Origin: an uncultured Clostridium sp.
GTDB lineage: Bacteria > Bacillota > Clostridia > Oscillospirales > Oscillospiraceae
NCBI GenBank assembly: GCA_904420465.1
Contig: CAJFVL010000009.1
Location: forward strand, 1 to 40,360
DNA: 40,360 nucleotides
Direction: 5' to 3'
Made by a program: the position numbers and the translations under genes. Below, piece after piece: positions 24,542 through 31,825 of this stretch. The first letter of the stretch is position 1. The number at the start of each line of letters is the position of its first letter. The notes under the pieces were generated by a model. The model was given only the letters and a program-made list of their open reading frames with translations, did no database searches and had not been told where the DNA came from.

Positions 24542-25849
24542 CTATCCTATTGTAATAGATTCCTCTGTATAGCGGGCGCCGGCCTCCGGCCGGTTAATCC
24601 AGATGGACAGCAGCGTAAAGGCTCCCAAGCGCCCGATAAACATGGTCAGAATCAAAAGCAGCTTGCTGGGGACGCACAATCCCGGTGTAATTCCAGTGGA
24701 CAGTCCCACTGTGCCGAAGGCGGAGACCATCTCAAACAGCAGCTGGATAAAGGTACACCCCGGCTCCAGGATACACAGCAGAAAGGTCCCCACACATACC
24801 ACCAGCAAGGACAGCAGAGCAATCACCGAGGCCTTGCGCATCACCTCCGCCGGAAGGGTGCGGCGGAAGGCCCCCGGCCGCTGCTTGGTGAACACCGTGC
24901 GCACATCCTGCATCAGGGCAAAGAAGGTGGTGGTCTTGATGCCGCCGCCGGTGGAGCCGGGGGAGGCTCCAATGAACATGAGGAGGATCAGCACAAACAG
25001 CCCCGCGTCGGTCAGCTCCCCCATGGGATAGGTGGAGAAGCCGGCGGTGCGGGCGGACACGCTGTGGAAGAAGGCCCCCAGCCAGGTCATCTCCTCGGTG
25101 GCCTTCAGCAGCAGGGTGCCGGCCGCCAGCAGGGCGGCGGTGGTGGTGATGACCACCTTGGAGTGGAGGGTCAGCTTCCGAAAGGAGCCCCGGGCCCGCT
25201 GGATATCCAAAATCACCAGAAACCCCAGGCCGCCGAAGATGATCAGGCCGCTGGTGGTGAGGTTGAGCAGCAGGTCGGACTGGTAGGGGATCAGGTTCTG
25301 CAGGCCGCCCAGGATATCAAACCCCGAGTTGTTAAAGGCGGCGACAGAGTGAAACACGCTGGTCCAAAGGGCCCGGCCCAGCTCATAGTCCCGGCTGAAC
25401 ACCAGGAAGCTGAGAACCACGCCCGCCCCCTCGAAGCAGAGGGTGACCAGCAGCACCGCCTTGACCAGCCGGACCATCCCCTTGAAGGTGGAGACGTTGA
25501 GGGCCTCCTTTACCAGCAGGCGGCCCTTGAAGCTGACCCGCCTTCCGGCCGCCAGAATCAGGCCCACCCCCACCGAGGTGACCCCCAGGCCGCCCACCTG
25601 AATCAGCCCGGCCACCACGGCCTGTCCAAACAGGGTAAAGTGGTCATATACGTCGATGGCAATCAGCCCGGTGACGCATACGGCGCTGGTGGAGGTGAAC
25701 AGGGCGTCAATCAGCGTCACCTCCGCCCCGGGTTTGATGGAAATGGGAAGCATCAGCAGTCCGGCGCCCAGAAGAATCACCGCGGCAAAGCCCAGGGTGA
25801 TCAGCCGGCCGGGGGACTGCCGTTTCAGGAATGCAATGAATTGTGACAT
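24542..25849 (-). CDS. ktrB: Potassium transporter membrane subunit
   Basis: The 435-residue protein of the Trk/Ktr/HKT superfamily has four membrane-pore-membrane repeats. Selectivity-filter segments are visible as TSTSAVCVTGL, HSVAAFNNSGFDIL, HSVSARTAGFSTYP and EMVSAFGTVGLSTGI, each with the filter glycine. The loop GASPGSTGGGIKTTTF in the third repeat is the intramembrane gate typical of KtrB/TrkH. It imports potassium with sodium under control of KtrA. The start ATG is at 25849. A perfect inverted repeat immediately upstream separates it from the phosphate genes. Confidence 0.95.
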   Translation of the reverse strand: MSQFIAFLKRQSPGRLITLGFAAVILLGAGLLMLPISIKPGAEVTLIDALFTSTSAVCVTGLIAIDVYDHFTLFGQAVVAGLIQVGGLGVTSVGVGLILAAGRRVSFKGRLLVKEALNVSTFKGMVRLVKAVLLVTLCFEGAGVVLSFLVFSRDYELGRALWTSVFHSVAAFNNSGFDILGGLQNLIPYQSDLLLNLTTSGLIIFGGLGFLVILDIQRARGSFRKLTLHSKVVITTTAALLAAGTLLLKATEEMTWLGAFFHSVSARTAGFSTYPMGELTDAGLFVLILLMFIGASPGSTGGGIKTTTFFALMQDVRTVFTKQRPGAFRRTLPAEVMRKASVIALLSLLVVCVGTFLLCILEPGCTFIQLLFEMVSAFGTVGLSTGITPGLCVPSKLLLILTMFIGRLGAFTLLSIWINRPEAGARYTEESITIG

Positions 25850-25859
25850 GTCCGTTTAT

Positions 25860-25892
25860 CCGGGGCACAGCGGCCCAGCCGCTGTGCCCCGG
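25860..25892 (-). terminator. Hairpin after the pit operon
   Basis: CCGGGGCACAGCGGC (25860-25874) and GCCGCTGTGCCCCGG (25878-25892) pair perfectly around CCA, 20 bases beyond the stop of the DUF47 gene on the minus strand. The minus-strand tail is ATAAACGG, a poor T-run. It is still the likely boundary between the pit and ktr transcription units. Confidence 0.7.
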
Positions 25893-25911
25893 CTCTTTAA
25901 TCCTTTCCCCG

Positions 25912-26541
25912 TCAGGAGTTTTTCATAACCACACTCTCCACCGTGTCCGCCACATGCTCGCAGGCGTCCACACACTTCTCCATATAGGTGTAGATCTCCC
26001 GCCAGACAATGATCTCCAGAGGATCGGTGCAGGTGGTGTGCAGGGTGCGCAGGCTGGAGATAAAGAGAGCGTCCGCCTCCTCCTCCAGCGTATTGATGTT
26101 GACGATATGGGTGTGGAGGGTCTTGGAGTGCTTGAAATCAGCAAACTCCTGGGTCATCTTCTTCCCCTCCTCGCAGCAGCGGATCATGACCTCCGCCAGC
26201 TTCAGGGCGTCGGGACGGACCACCTGCACGTTGTTGCAGTAGAGGCGCAGCAGCACGTCCTCGATCTTGTCGGTGACCTCGTCGATATTCTGGCTCAAGA
26301 GCATGATATCCTCCCGCTCGATGGGAGTGATGAAGGCCTTGGCCAGCACATTGAGCATCTCATGCTTTTTCATGTCCGCGGCGTGCTCCAGGGCGTGCAT
26401 CTCGTCCAGCTCCTGCTTGATCTGCTGGGGGGCATAGCCGGACATGACCCGGTTGAGCAGCTGGGCCGCCTGACAGGCGTAATCCATGCAGGTGATGAAA
26501 GTCTCAAAGTAAAAGGAATCCTGTTTCTTTGCCATATCCAT
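25912..26541 (-). CDS. DUF47/PhoU-like Pit accessory protein
   Basis: The 209-residue, largely helical protein shows the DUF47 pattern of PhoU-like three-helix bundles (LDEMHALEHAADMKKHEML, FITPIEREDIMLLSQNIDEV and KCVDACEHVADTVESVVMK). The acidic/His clusters E-x-x-A-D and E-H-x-A-D at repeat positions are the usual metal-binding sites. Such proteins are encoded next to Pit transporters and are thought to control them. It starts 53 bases after pitA on the minus strand and is followed by a hairpin. No signal peptide is present, so it is cytosolic. Confidence 0.9.
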   Translation of the reverse strand: MDMAKKQDSFYFETFITCMDYACQAAQLLNRVMSGYAPQQIKQELDEMHALEHAADMKKHEMLNVLAKAFITPIEREDIMLLSQNIDEVTDKIEDVLLRLYCNNVQVVRPDALKLAEVMIRCCEEGKKMTQEFADFKHSKTLHTHIVNINTLEEEADALFISSLRTLHTTCTDPLEIIVWREIYTYMEKCVDACEHVADTVESVVMKNS

Positions 26542-26593
26542 ACTCCCTTATCTGTAGTCTTGGGGTCCTCACAGGCCGCCGCTCCCCCGTCTT

Positions 26594-27649
26594 TTATAGG
26601 ATGGCCATAAACAGCTTGGCCATGACAAAACTGATCAGGCCGCAGCCGGGGAAGGTGAACACCCAGGTGAGCATCATGTCCTTGACCACGCCGAAGTTGA
26701 TGGCAGACAGGCGCTTCACCGCCCCCACCCCCATGATGGCGCTGGTCTTGGTGTGGGTGGTGGACACGGGAATGCCGCCCACACTGGACAGCAGCAGACA
26801 GAAGGCGGCGGACAGGTCGGCGGAGAAGCCCTGGTATTTCTCCAGCTTCACCATATCCATTCCCACCGACTTGATGATCTTCTCCCCTCCCACGCTGGTG
26901 CCCAGGCCCATGACGCAGCTGCACAGAAGCATCAGCCACACCGGGATGATCACTCCCTCCACGCTGCTCTGCCCGTTGCAGAAGGCCATGCCCAGAAAGA
27001 GGACGCCGATAAATTTCTGACCGTCCTGGGCCCCGTGCATAAAGCTCATGGCGGCGGCGCCGAAGATCTGGGCCCCCTTGAAGAACCGGTCGGTGCGCCG
27101 CCGGTTCATATTGTAGCAGACGATGGTGACCAGCTTGCAGATGATCCACCCGCTGGCAAAGCCCAGGGCCAGGCTGAGAACCAGGCCGTAAATGACCTTG
27201 ACCCACTCGCCCCCGTTGACCCCGTCCAGGCTGTTGTGCATGGCGATGGCCGCTCCAGTCAGTCCGGCGATGAGGCTGTGGCTCTCGCTGGTGGGAATTC
27301 CGAAGAAGGAGGCCGTCACGCTGTAAACCACAATGGAGAACAGAGCGGCACACAGGGCGATGAGGGCGTCCTGTGTGTTGTTCCCAAAGTCTACCATGTT
27401 GCTGATGGTGGAGGCCACCGCGCTGTTGATCTGGGTCATGATCAGCACGCCCAGGAAATTGAACACAGCGCTGAGGAGGATGGCCTGCCGCGCCCCCAGG
27501 CACCGGGTGGTGATGCAGGTGGCAATGGCGTTGGGCGCGTCAGTCCATCCATTGACAAAGATCACCCCCAGGGTGAGCAGCACCGTGATGAGCATCACCG
27601 GGTTGGAGGTTACCTCCTGCACGAAATAGGATAGCGATACGTCCATCAT
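26594..27649 (-). CDS. pitA: Inorganic phosphate transporter, Pit family
   Basis: The 351-residue protein with about ten spans has both PiT signature repeats: VNGWTDAPNAIATCITTR in the first half and SVGGIPVSTTHTKTSAIMGVG in the second. It also has IPTSESHSLIAGLTGAAI and FMHGAQDGQKFIGV. Pit systems import phosphate, usually as metal-phosphate, with protons or sodium. It leads a two-gene operon with the DUF47 partner. A structured leader and a consensus-like promoter precede it, suggesting control at the RNA level. Confidence 0.95.
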   Translation of the reverse strand: MMDVSLSYFVQEVTSNPVMLITVLLTLGVIFVNGWTDAPNAIATCITTRCLGARQAILLSAVFNFLGVLIMTQINSAVASTISNMVDFGNNTQDALIALCAALFSIVVYSVTASFFGIPTSESHSLIAGLTGAAIAMHNSLDGVNGGEWVKVIYGLVLSLALGFASGWIICKLVTIVCYNMNRRRTDRFFKGAQIFGAAAMSFMHGAQDGQKFIGVLFLGMAFCNGQSSVEGVIIPVWLMLLCSCVMGLGTSVGGEKIIKSVGMDMVKLEKYQGFSADLSAAFCLLLSSVGGIPVSTTHTKTSAIMGVGAVKRLSAINFGVVKDMMLTWVFTFPGCGLISFVMAKLFMAIL

Positions 27650-27680
27650 ATATCCAATCTTCCCTCTCTTTCAGCAGAGC

Positions 27681-27800
27681 ACAAAAATAGCAGGACCTCT
27701 CGGATTGAAGTCCTGCCCATCAAAGAAAAAGGTCCGAGGCCTTCCCCTTTTGATCGACTGCTGTGAATAAATAGAGAGGCGGCCGGCCGCCCTCTATGAC
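27681..27800 (-). promoter_or_regulatory. Structured pitA leader with terminator and possible antiterminator
   Basis: On the minus strand a hairpin of ten pairs (27716-27707 with 27699-27690, loop AATCCGA) is followed by TATTTTT, a rho-independent terminator inside the leader. The upstream segment GGCCTCGGACC (27741-27731) can pair with TCCGAGAGG of the terminator loop and 3' arm, which would break the terminator. Further upstream are a hairpin closed by ATCAAA/TTTGAT and one with GGCGGCC/GGCCGCC arms. The layout is that of a transcription attenuator or riboswitch. It matches no riboswitch class I know, and no short leader peptide is obvious. Confidence 0.6.
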
Positions 27801-27830
27801 AGACTCCACCACTTATCCCAGCGTACTATT

Positions 27831-27859
27831 AAGATAGCATCAAACCTGTCGTTCGTCAA
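27831..27859 (-). promoter_or_regulatory. Sigma-A promoter for pitA
   Basis: On the minus strand TTGACG (27859-27854) and TATCTT (27836-27831) are 17 bases apart. This places the start of transcription near 27824, about 175 bases before the pitA start codon. Confidence 0.6.
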
Positions 27860-27882
27860 TAGTCTTTTCTTCGCTCCCGCCC

Positions 27883-27907
27883 AAAAAAGCAGGATATCCT
27901 TCATCCT
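27883..27907 (-). terminator. Weak terminator after GNAT gene
   Basis: On the minus strand AGGAT and ATCCT form a short stem around GAAGGAT, followed by GCTTTTTT. It overlaps the stop of the GNAT gene and would end the long minus-strand unit that includes recD2. The stem is short. Confidence 0.4.
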
Positions 27908-28623
27908 TTCCGTAAAAAAGCCGGATAAGGTCCCTGCATCCGGTAACCCAGCTTTTGGGCCAGGGCGGCGGAGGCCAGATTATGGGCGTCCCAGCCGGGG
28001 AAAATTCCCCGCTCCAGGCAGGCCAGAATCAGCCCTGCCCCGCAGGCCAGGGCCAGTCCCCGCCGGCGGCAGCCGGGCCGGGTGTCGATCTCGATCTCGA
28101 TGCCGCCCCGGCACACCGCGTAGGAGGAGGCTCCGGCCGCCAGTTCCCCCTCCAGAAGCACCGCCACGCCGATCCCCCGGCCCAGGTAGTCCTCCTCCCC
28201 GTCAAACAGGGCGCACAGGTCCCGGGACCAGTCCCAGGCCATGGCCTGGCGATACAGCTCCCCGTCCATGGGGGCCAGGCGGAACCCAGCCGGCAGGGCG
28301 GCGGCATACCGGGCCAGCCTGTCCCGGTCAAAGACGGGCGGCGGCTCCATTGCATACCGGGTCCAGGGAACGATTTTTTCTCCCCAGACCTGCTCCAGCA
28401 GTTCCTCCCAGTCCCGGTCCCAGGGAACCAGGATGGAGGCGGCCGACTCCCGGGCCAGCGCCCGGTCCGGCTCCCCGGCAAAGAAAGCGAAGTCCCCGAT
28501 CTCCGCCGCGGCGGACCGCCCGCCCTCCGCCGTCCGGACCCGGCCCATACAGCCCTGGAGGGCGGCGGAGATCATGGGCTTGTCCCAGCCCTGAAACAGG
28601 GGAGCGGCTTCCCTATCCGTCAT
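27901..28623 (-). CDS. GNAT-family acetyltransferase (GNAT_acetyltran type)
   Basis: The 240-residue protein has an N-terminal half with GDFAFFAGEPDRALARE and DRDWEELLEQVWG, as in the family that includes the zwittermicin resistance protein ZmaR. The C-terminal half is a GNAT fold with CRGGIEIEIDTRPGCRRRGLA (split here as CRGGIEIEID and TRPGCRRRGLA), containing the Arg/Gly-rich acetyl-CoA loop, and NLASAALAQKLGY. It probably transfers an acetyl group to a small molecule. Its ATG overlaps the recD2 stop (ATGA), so the two are translationally coupled. The substrate is unknown. Confidence 0.78.
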   Translation of the reverse strand: MTDREAAPLFQGWDKPMISAALQGCMGRVRTAEGGRSAAAEIGDFAFFAGEPDRALARESAASILVPWDRDWEELLEQVWGEKIVPWTRYAMEPPPVFDRDRLARYAAALPAGFRLAPMDGELYRQAMAWDWSRDLCALFDGEEDYLGRGIGVAVLLEGELAAGASSYAVCRGGIEIEIDTRPGCRRRGLALACGAGLILACLERGIFPGWDAHNLASAALAQKLGYRMQGPYPAFLRKG

Positions 28624-30800
28624 GTCTCCTCCTCCGCCAGCCGGGCCCGCAGGCCCGAGTACCGGCGGGTCTGGCGGTTGTTGGCCACCATGGAGGCCAC
28701 CGCCTGCTCGTCCCCCACAATGATAAACAGCTCCCGGGCCCGGGTGATGGCGGTGTACAGCACCCCCCGGGTCATCAGCCTGGGCCCCCCCTCCAGGGCG
28801 GCCAGAATCACCGCCCGGTATTCGCTGCCCTGGGCCTTGTGCACCGTGACGGCGAAGGCTGGCTCCAGCTCCCCCAGCATGTCGGGGGAATACTCCACCA
28901 CTTTCCCGTCAAAGTCCACGGTAACCGCCTCTCCCTGGACGGAGCGGATCACCCCGATGTCCCCGTTGAACATCCCCATGCCGGAGCGGACCCCCCCCTC
29001 CTCCCGCCAGAGGATGTCGTAGTTGTTCTTCACCTGCATCACCCGGTCCCCCGCCCGGAACACCCAATCCCCGAAACGGCGCTCCCCCTTCCCCTCCAGA
29101 GGCGGGTTCAGTGCCTGCTGAAGGGCCTGGTTCAGGGTCCGGGTCCCCGTCCCCCGGCGGCGGGTGGGAGAGAGCACCTGGATCTGGTCGGCGGGGATGC
29201 CCATGCGCTCGGGCAGGCGGCGGCGGCACAGGTCCACGATGGTGTCCAGGGCGCTCTGGGGGTCCCGGCGGGCCAGGAAGAAAAAGTCCCCCTGGTTCCG
29301 GCGCAGCTGGGGCAGCTCCCCCCGGTTGACCTGGTGGGCGCTGCGGACAATGGCGCTCTGGGCGGCCTGTCGGAAGATTTCCGTCAGGCGGACGGTGGGC
29401 ACCCGTCCGCTGCGGATCAGATCGGCAAACAGGCTGCCCGGCCCCACCGAAGGCAGCTGGTCCGGGTCGCCCACCAGCACCAGCCGGCAGTCCCCCCGCA
29501 GGGCGGCCAGGAGGGCGGCCATCAGGGGGACGTCCACCATGGAGGTCTCGTCCACAATGACCGCGTCCGCCTTCAGTGGGTCGTATGTGTCGTGGCTGAA
29601 CACCAGCCGTCCGGTGTGGGGGTCAAAGCCGGTCTCCAGCAGGCGGTGGATGGTGGAGGCCTCCGTCCCGCACAGCTCCCCCAGCCGCTTGGCCGCCCGC
29701 CCCGTGGGGGCGGCCAGGGCGGTATCCAGCCCCATCCCCTCGAACAGGGCCAGCACCCCCCGCAGACAGGTGGTTTTTCCGGTGCCCGGCCCGCCGGTGA
29801 GCAGCATCACCTGCCGGCGGGCGGCCAGCTCCACCGCCTGCCGCTGCTGGGGGGCGTAGGTAATGTGCTGCTCCCGCTGGATGCGACCAATCAGCGCGTC
29901 CAGCCCCTCGGGGGGCAGCAGCTCGGCCCGGCTCATCTCCCCGATGCGGTGGGCAATGAAGGTCTCCGCCTCGTACAGGGCGGGCAGGTACACCGCGTCC
30001 TGGCCCGCCACATGCTCGCAGTCCACCTCGCCCCGGCGCTCCAGGGCGTCCAGCCGCTCCTCCAGAACCTCTCCCCCGGCCTCCAGCAGCACGCCGGTGG
30101 CCTCCAGCAGCTTGCGCCGGGGCAGGAAGGCGTGGCCGTTGTCCAGATTGTGGGCCAGCTCGAACACCAGCCCGGCCTCCAGCCGCTGGGGGTCCTCCGC
30201 CCCCATCCCCAGGGACAGGGCCAGAGCGTCGGCCTGGGAGAAGTCTACCCCGAATTCCTCCCCCACCAGCAGATAGGGATTGGCCTTCAGCACCTCCAGA
30301 GCCACGTCGCCGTAGGCCCGGTGGAGCTGGGCGGCCAGCTCCAGGGGCAGCTGGTGCTCTCCCAGGAACTCGGCCAGCCGGCGCATCCCCATCTGGCGGC
30401 GGAAGGAGTCGCTGATCTGCCGGGCCCGCTTGGGACTGACGCCCCGGATTTTGGCCAGCTTTTCCGGCTCCTCCTCGATGACGGACAGGGCCTCCTCTCC
30501 AAACTCCTCGATAAGCAGGCGGGCGGTGGCCTTGCCCACCCCCTTCACTGCCCCGGAGGCCAGGTAGTGGTAGATCTCCTTCAGCCCCTGGGGCAGGCGG
30601 CGCTCCACCGTCTCCGCCTTGAACTGGGGGCCGTAGGTGGGGTGGCGCACCCACCGCCCCCGGACGGTGAGGTACTCCCCCGGGGCAACCCCGGGCATGG
30701 CCCCCACCACGGTCAGCTCCTCCCCCCGCTGGTCCAGGCGGAGAATGGTATAGCCGTTCTCCTCGTTCTGATAGATCAGGGCGGAGACGCTCCCCTCCAC
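28620..30800 (-). CDS. recD2: RecD2-type 5'-3' DNA helicase
   Basis: The 726-residue superfamily 1B helicase has an N-terminal OB-like region (about 1-70), a helix-hairpin-helix segment (about 80-130, SGAVKGVGKATARLLIEEFG and KIRGVSPKRARQI), and Walker A GGPGTGKT at 336-343. Walker B/DExx is VIVDETSM, with QLPSVGPG and the C-terminal FAVTVHKAQGSEY motif. This is the RecBC-independent RecD2 (YrrC) of Firmicutes, used in DNA repair and replication-fork upkeep. The GTG at 30800 is taken as start. GGAGGAG lies about 30 bases further upstream, so a non-standard start near 30820 is possible. It follows a small membrane protein gene and precedes a GNAT gene. Confidence 0.92.
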   Translation of the reverse strand: MEGSVSALIYQNEENGYTILRLDQRGEELTVVGAMPGVAPGEYLTVRGRWVRHPTYGPQFKAETVERRLPQGLKEIYHYLASGAVKGVGKATARLLIEEFGEEALSVIEEEPEKLAKIRGVSPKRARQISDSFRRQMGMRRLAEFLGEHQLPLELAAQLHRAYGDVALEVLKANPYLLVGEEFGVDFSQADALALSLGMGAEDPQRLEAGLVFELAHNLDNGHAFLPRRKLLEATGVLLEAGGEVLEERLDALERRGEVDCEHVAGQDAVYLPALYEAETFIAHRIGEMSRAELLPPEGLDALIGRIQREQHITYAPQQRQAVELAARRQVMLLTGGPGTGKTTCLRGVLALFEGMGLDTALAAPTGRAAKRLGELCGTEASTIHRLLETGFDPHTGRLVFSHDTYDPLKADAVIVDETSMVDVPLMAALLAALRGDCRLVLVGDPDQLPSVGPGSLFADLIRSGRVPTVRLTEIFRQAAQSAIVRSAHQVNRGELPQLRRNQGDFFFLARRDPQSALDTIVDLCRRRLPERMGIPADQIQVLSPTRRRGTGTRTLNQALQQALNPPLEGKGERRFGDWVFRAGDRVMQVKNNYDILWREEGGVRSGMGMFNGDIGVIRSVQGEAVTVDFDGKVVEYSPDMLGELEPAFAVTVHKAQGSEYRAVILAALEGGPRLMTRGVLYTAITRARELFIIVGDEQAVASMVANNRQTRRYSGLRARLAEEET

Positions 30801-30843
30801 CTCTTCCAGCTCTCTCTCTTCCAGAGGGATCTCCTCCCTTCCT

Positions 30844-31176
30844 CTAGGGCCCCGCTATGTACTCCTTCAGCTCTCCCGCCGGCCACAGAACCACCCCGGG
30901 CCACCGCAGGGTGAGACGCAGGGCCAGCTCCCGCCCCTGGGCCGTCAGGTCCACGTCGGCAATGACCACCGGACACTGGAGCAGGCCCAGGCTCCGCAGC
31001 CACATAAAGGCCCGCACCCCCTGCTCCAGCCCCTCGCCCTCCCCCCGTCCGGGCAGAAGGGCGTACACCGCCTGCCGGGGGATGGGACGCAGCAGCCGTC
31101 CGAACAGCCACCAGGCCAGCAGCCCCAGCCCCGCCGCACAGAGCACGGCCAGCAGCGCCTCAAAGAACCCTTCCAT
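30844..31176 (-). CDS. Small single-span membrane protein, unknown
   Basis: This is a 110-residue protein with one hydrophobic segment near the start (LLAVLCAAGLGLLAWWLFGRLL). A soluble domain follows, with PRQAVYALLPGRGEGEGLEQ, FMWLRSLGLL and CPVVIADVDLTAQGRELALRL. The last part looks like a short alpha/beta unit. The ATG at 31176 has GGAGG nine bases upstream, better than the earlier in-frame ATG. It lies 57 bases after the upstream GNAT stop and just before recD2, so it is in the same unit. I do not recognise a family. Confidence 0.65.
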   Translation of the reverse strand: MEGFFEALLAVLCAAGLGLLAWWLFGRLLRPIPRQAVYALLPGRGEGEGLEQGVRAFMWLRSLGLLQCPVVIADVDLTAQGRELALRLTLRWPGVVLWPAGELKEYIAGP

Positions 31177-31233
31177 CGGGCAACACCTCCGGGCCATCCT
31201 ATGCCGGCCCGGGGCGGGGGGTGCAGGCCCTCC

Positions 31234-31764
31234 TCACGCCCCGCAGTCTGCCATCACCGTGTCCCGGAGGAAGGCGGCAAAGTCCTGATACCGCGCCCGG
31301 CTCCAGATCTCCGGGCGGGTCATGACCACCAGGGGGTGGCCGCGATACCCCGCCCGATAGGGCGGATGGACGTGTGTCCAGGGGTTGGGGTGAAAGCCGC
31401 AGCGCTCGTAGAAGCTCTGGCGGCGGCGGGAGATCTCGTCCTCCGGCGGGTCGATCTCCAGCACCAGGGGCCTCCCCCGGCCGGCCAGCTGCTCCAGCGC
31501 TCCGCTGCCCAATCTCTGCCCCCGCAGGCCGGGGCGGACGGCAAAGTGCTCCACATAGAGGAAGTCCTTTCCCTCCCACAGCCCCATCAGCCCGGTGAAG
31601 GCGCCCCCCTCCTCCAATGCCCAGCAGCTATAGGCCGGGTGGGAGAGTATCCGCTCCTGCTTCTCCCGGGTGCGCTGTTCATGGATGGGAAAGCTGTTCT
31701 GGTACAGCTGGAACAGGGGTTCAAAGTCCGGAGCCGCCGGCGTCGTGATTCTTTTCCACTCCAT
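31234..31764 (-). CDS. GNAT-family N-acetyltransferase
   Basis: The 176-residue protein has the GNAT acetyl-CoA site in LYVEHFAVRPGLRGQRLGSGAL (V-x-x-x-x-R-G-x-R-L-G pattern), preceded by GLMGLWEGKDF and followed by RRQSFYERCGFHPNPWTHV, the usual C-terminal strand region. The acceptor substrate is not evident. It lies between uvrA and a small membrane protein gene in a minus-strand run. No secretion signal is present, so it is cytosolic. Confidence 0.82.
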   Translation of the reverse strand: MEWKRITTPAAPDFEPLFQLYQNSFPIHEQRTREKQERILSHPAYSCWALEEGGAFTGLMGLWEGKDFLYVEHFAVRPGLRGQRLGSGALEQLAGRGRPLVLEIDPPEDEISRRRQSFYERCGFHPNPWTHVHPPYRAGYRGHPLVVMTRPEIWSRARYQDFAAFLRDTVMADCGA

Positions 31765-31825
31765 TTCTTGTCTCCTTCTCTTGTTCCCCGCCCGGAGCGC
31801 AGCGCTGCTGCGGCGGGAGGCGTCG

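Noticed and set aside
27681-27800. Known riboswitch (yybP-ykoY, M-box, c-di-AMP, fluoride, T-box)
   Set aside because: None of the conserved core sequences of these classes that I know could be found in the pit leader, so only an unassigned attenuator is claimed.
28350-30914. Long plus-strand open frame of more than 850 codons opposite recD2
   Set aside because: It mirrors the GC-rich recD2 gene on the other strand, is full of Pro/Gly/His-rich low-complexity sequence and has no domain. RecD2 motifs are unambiguous on the minus strand.
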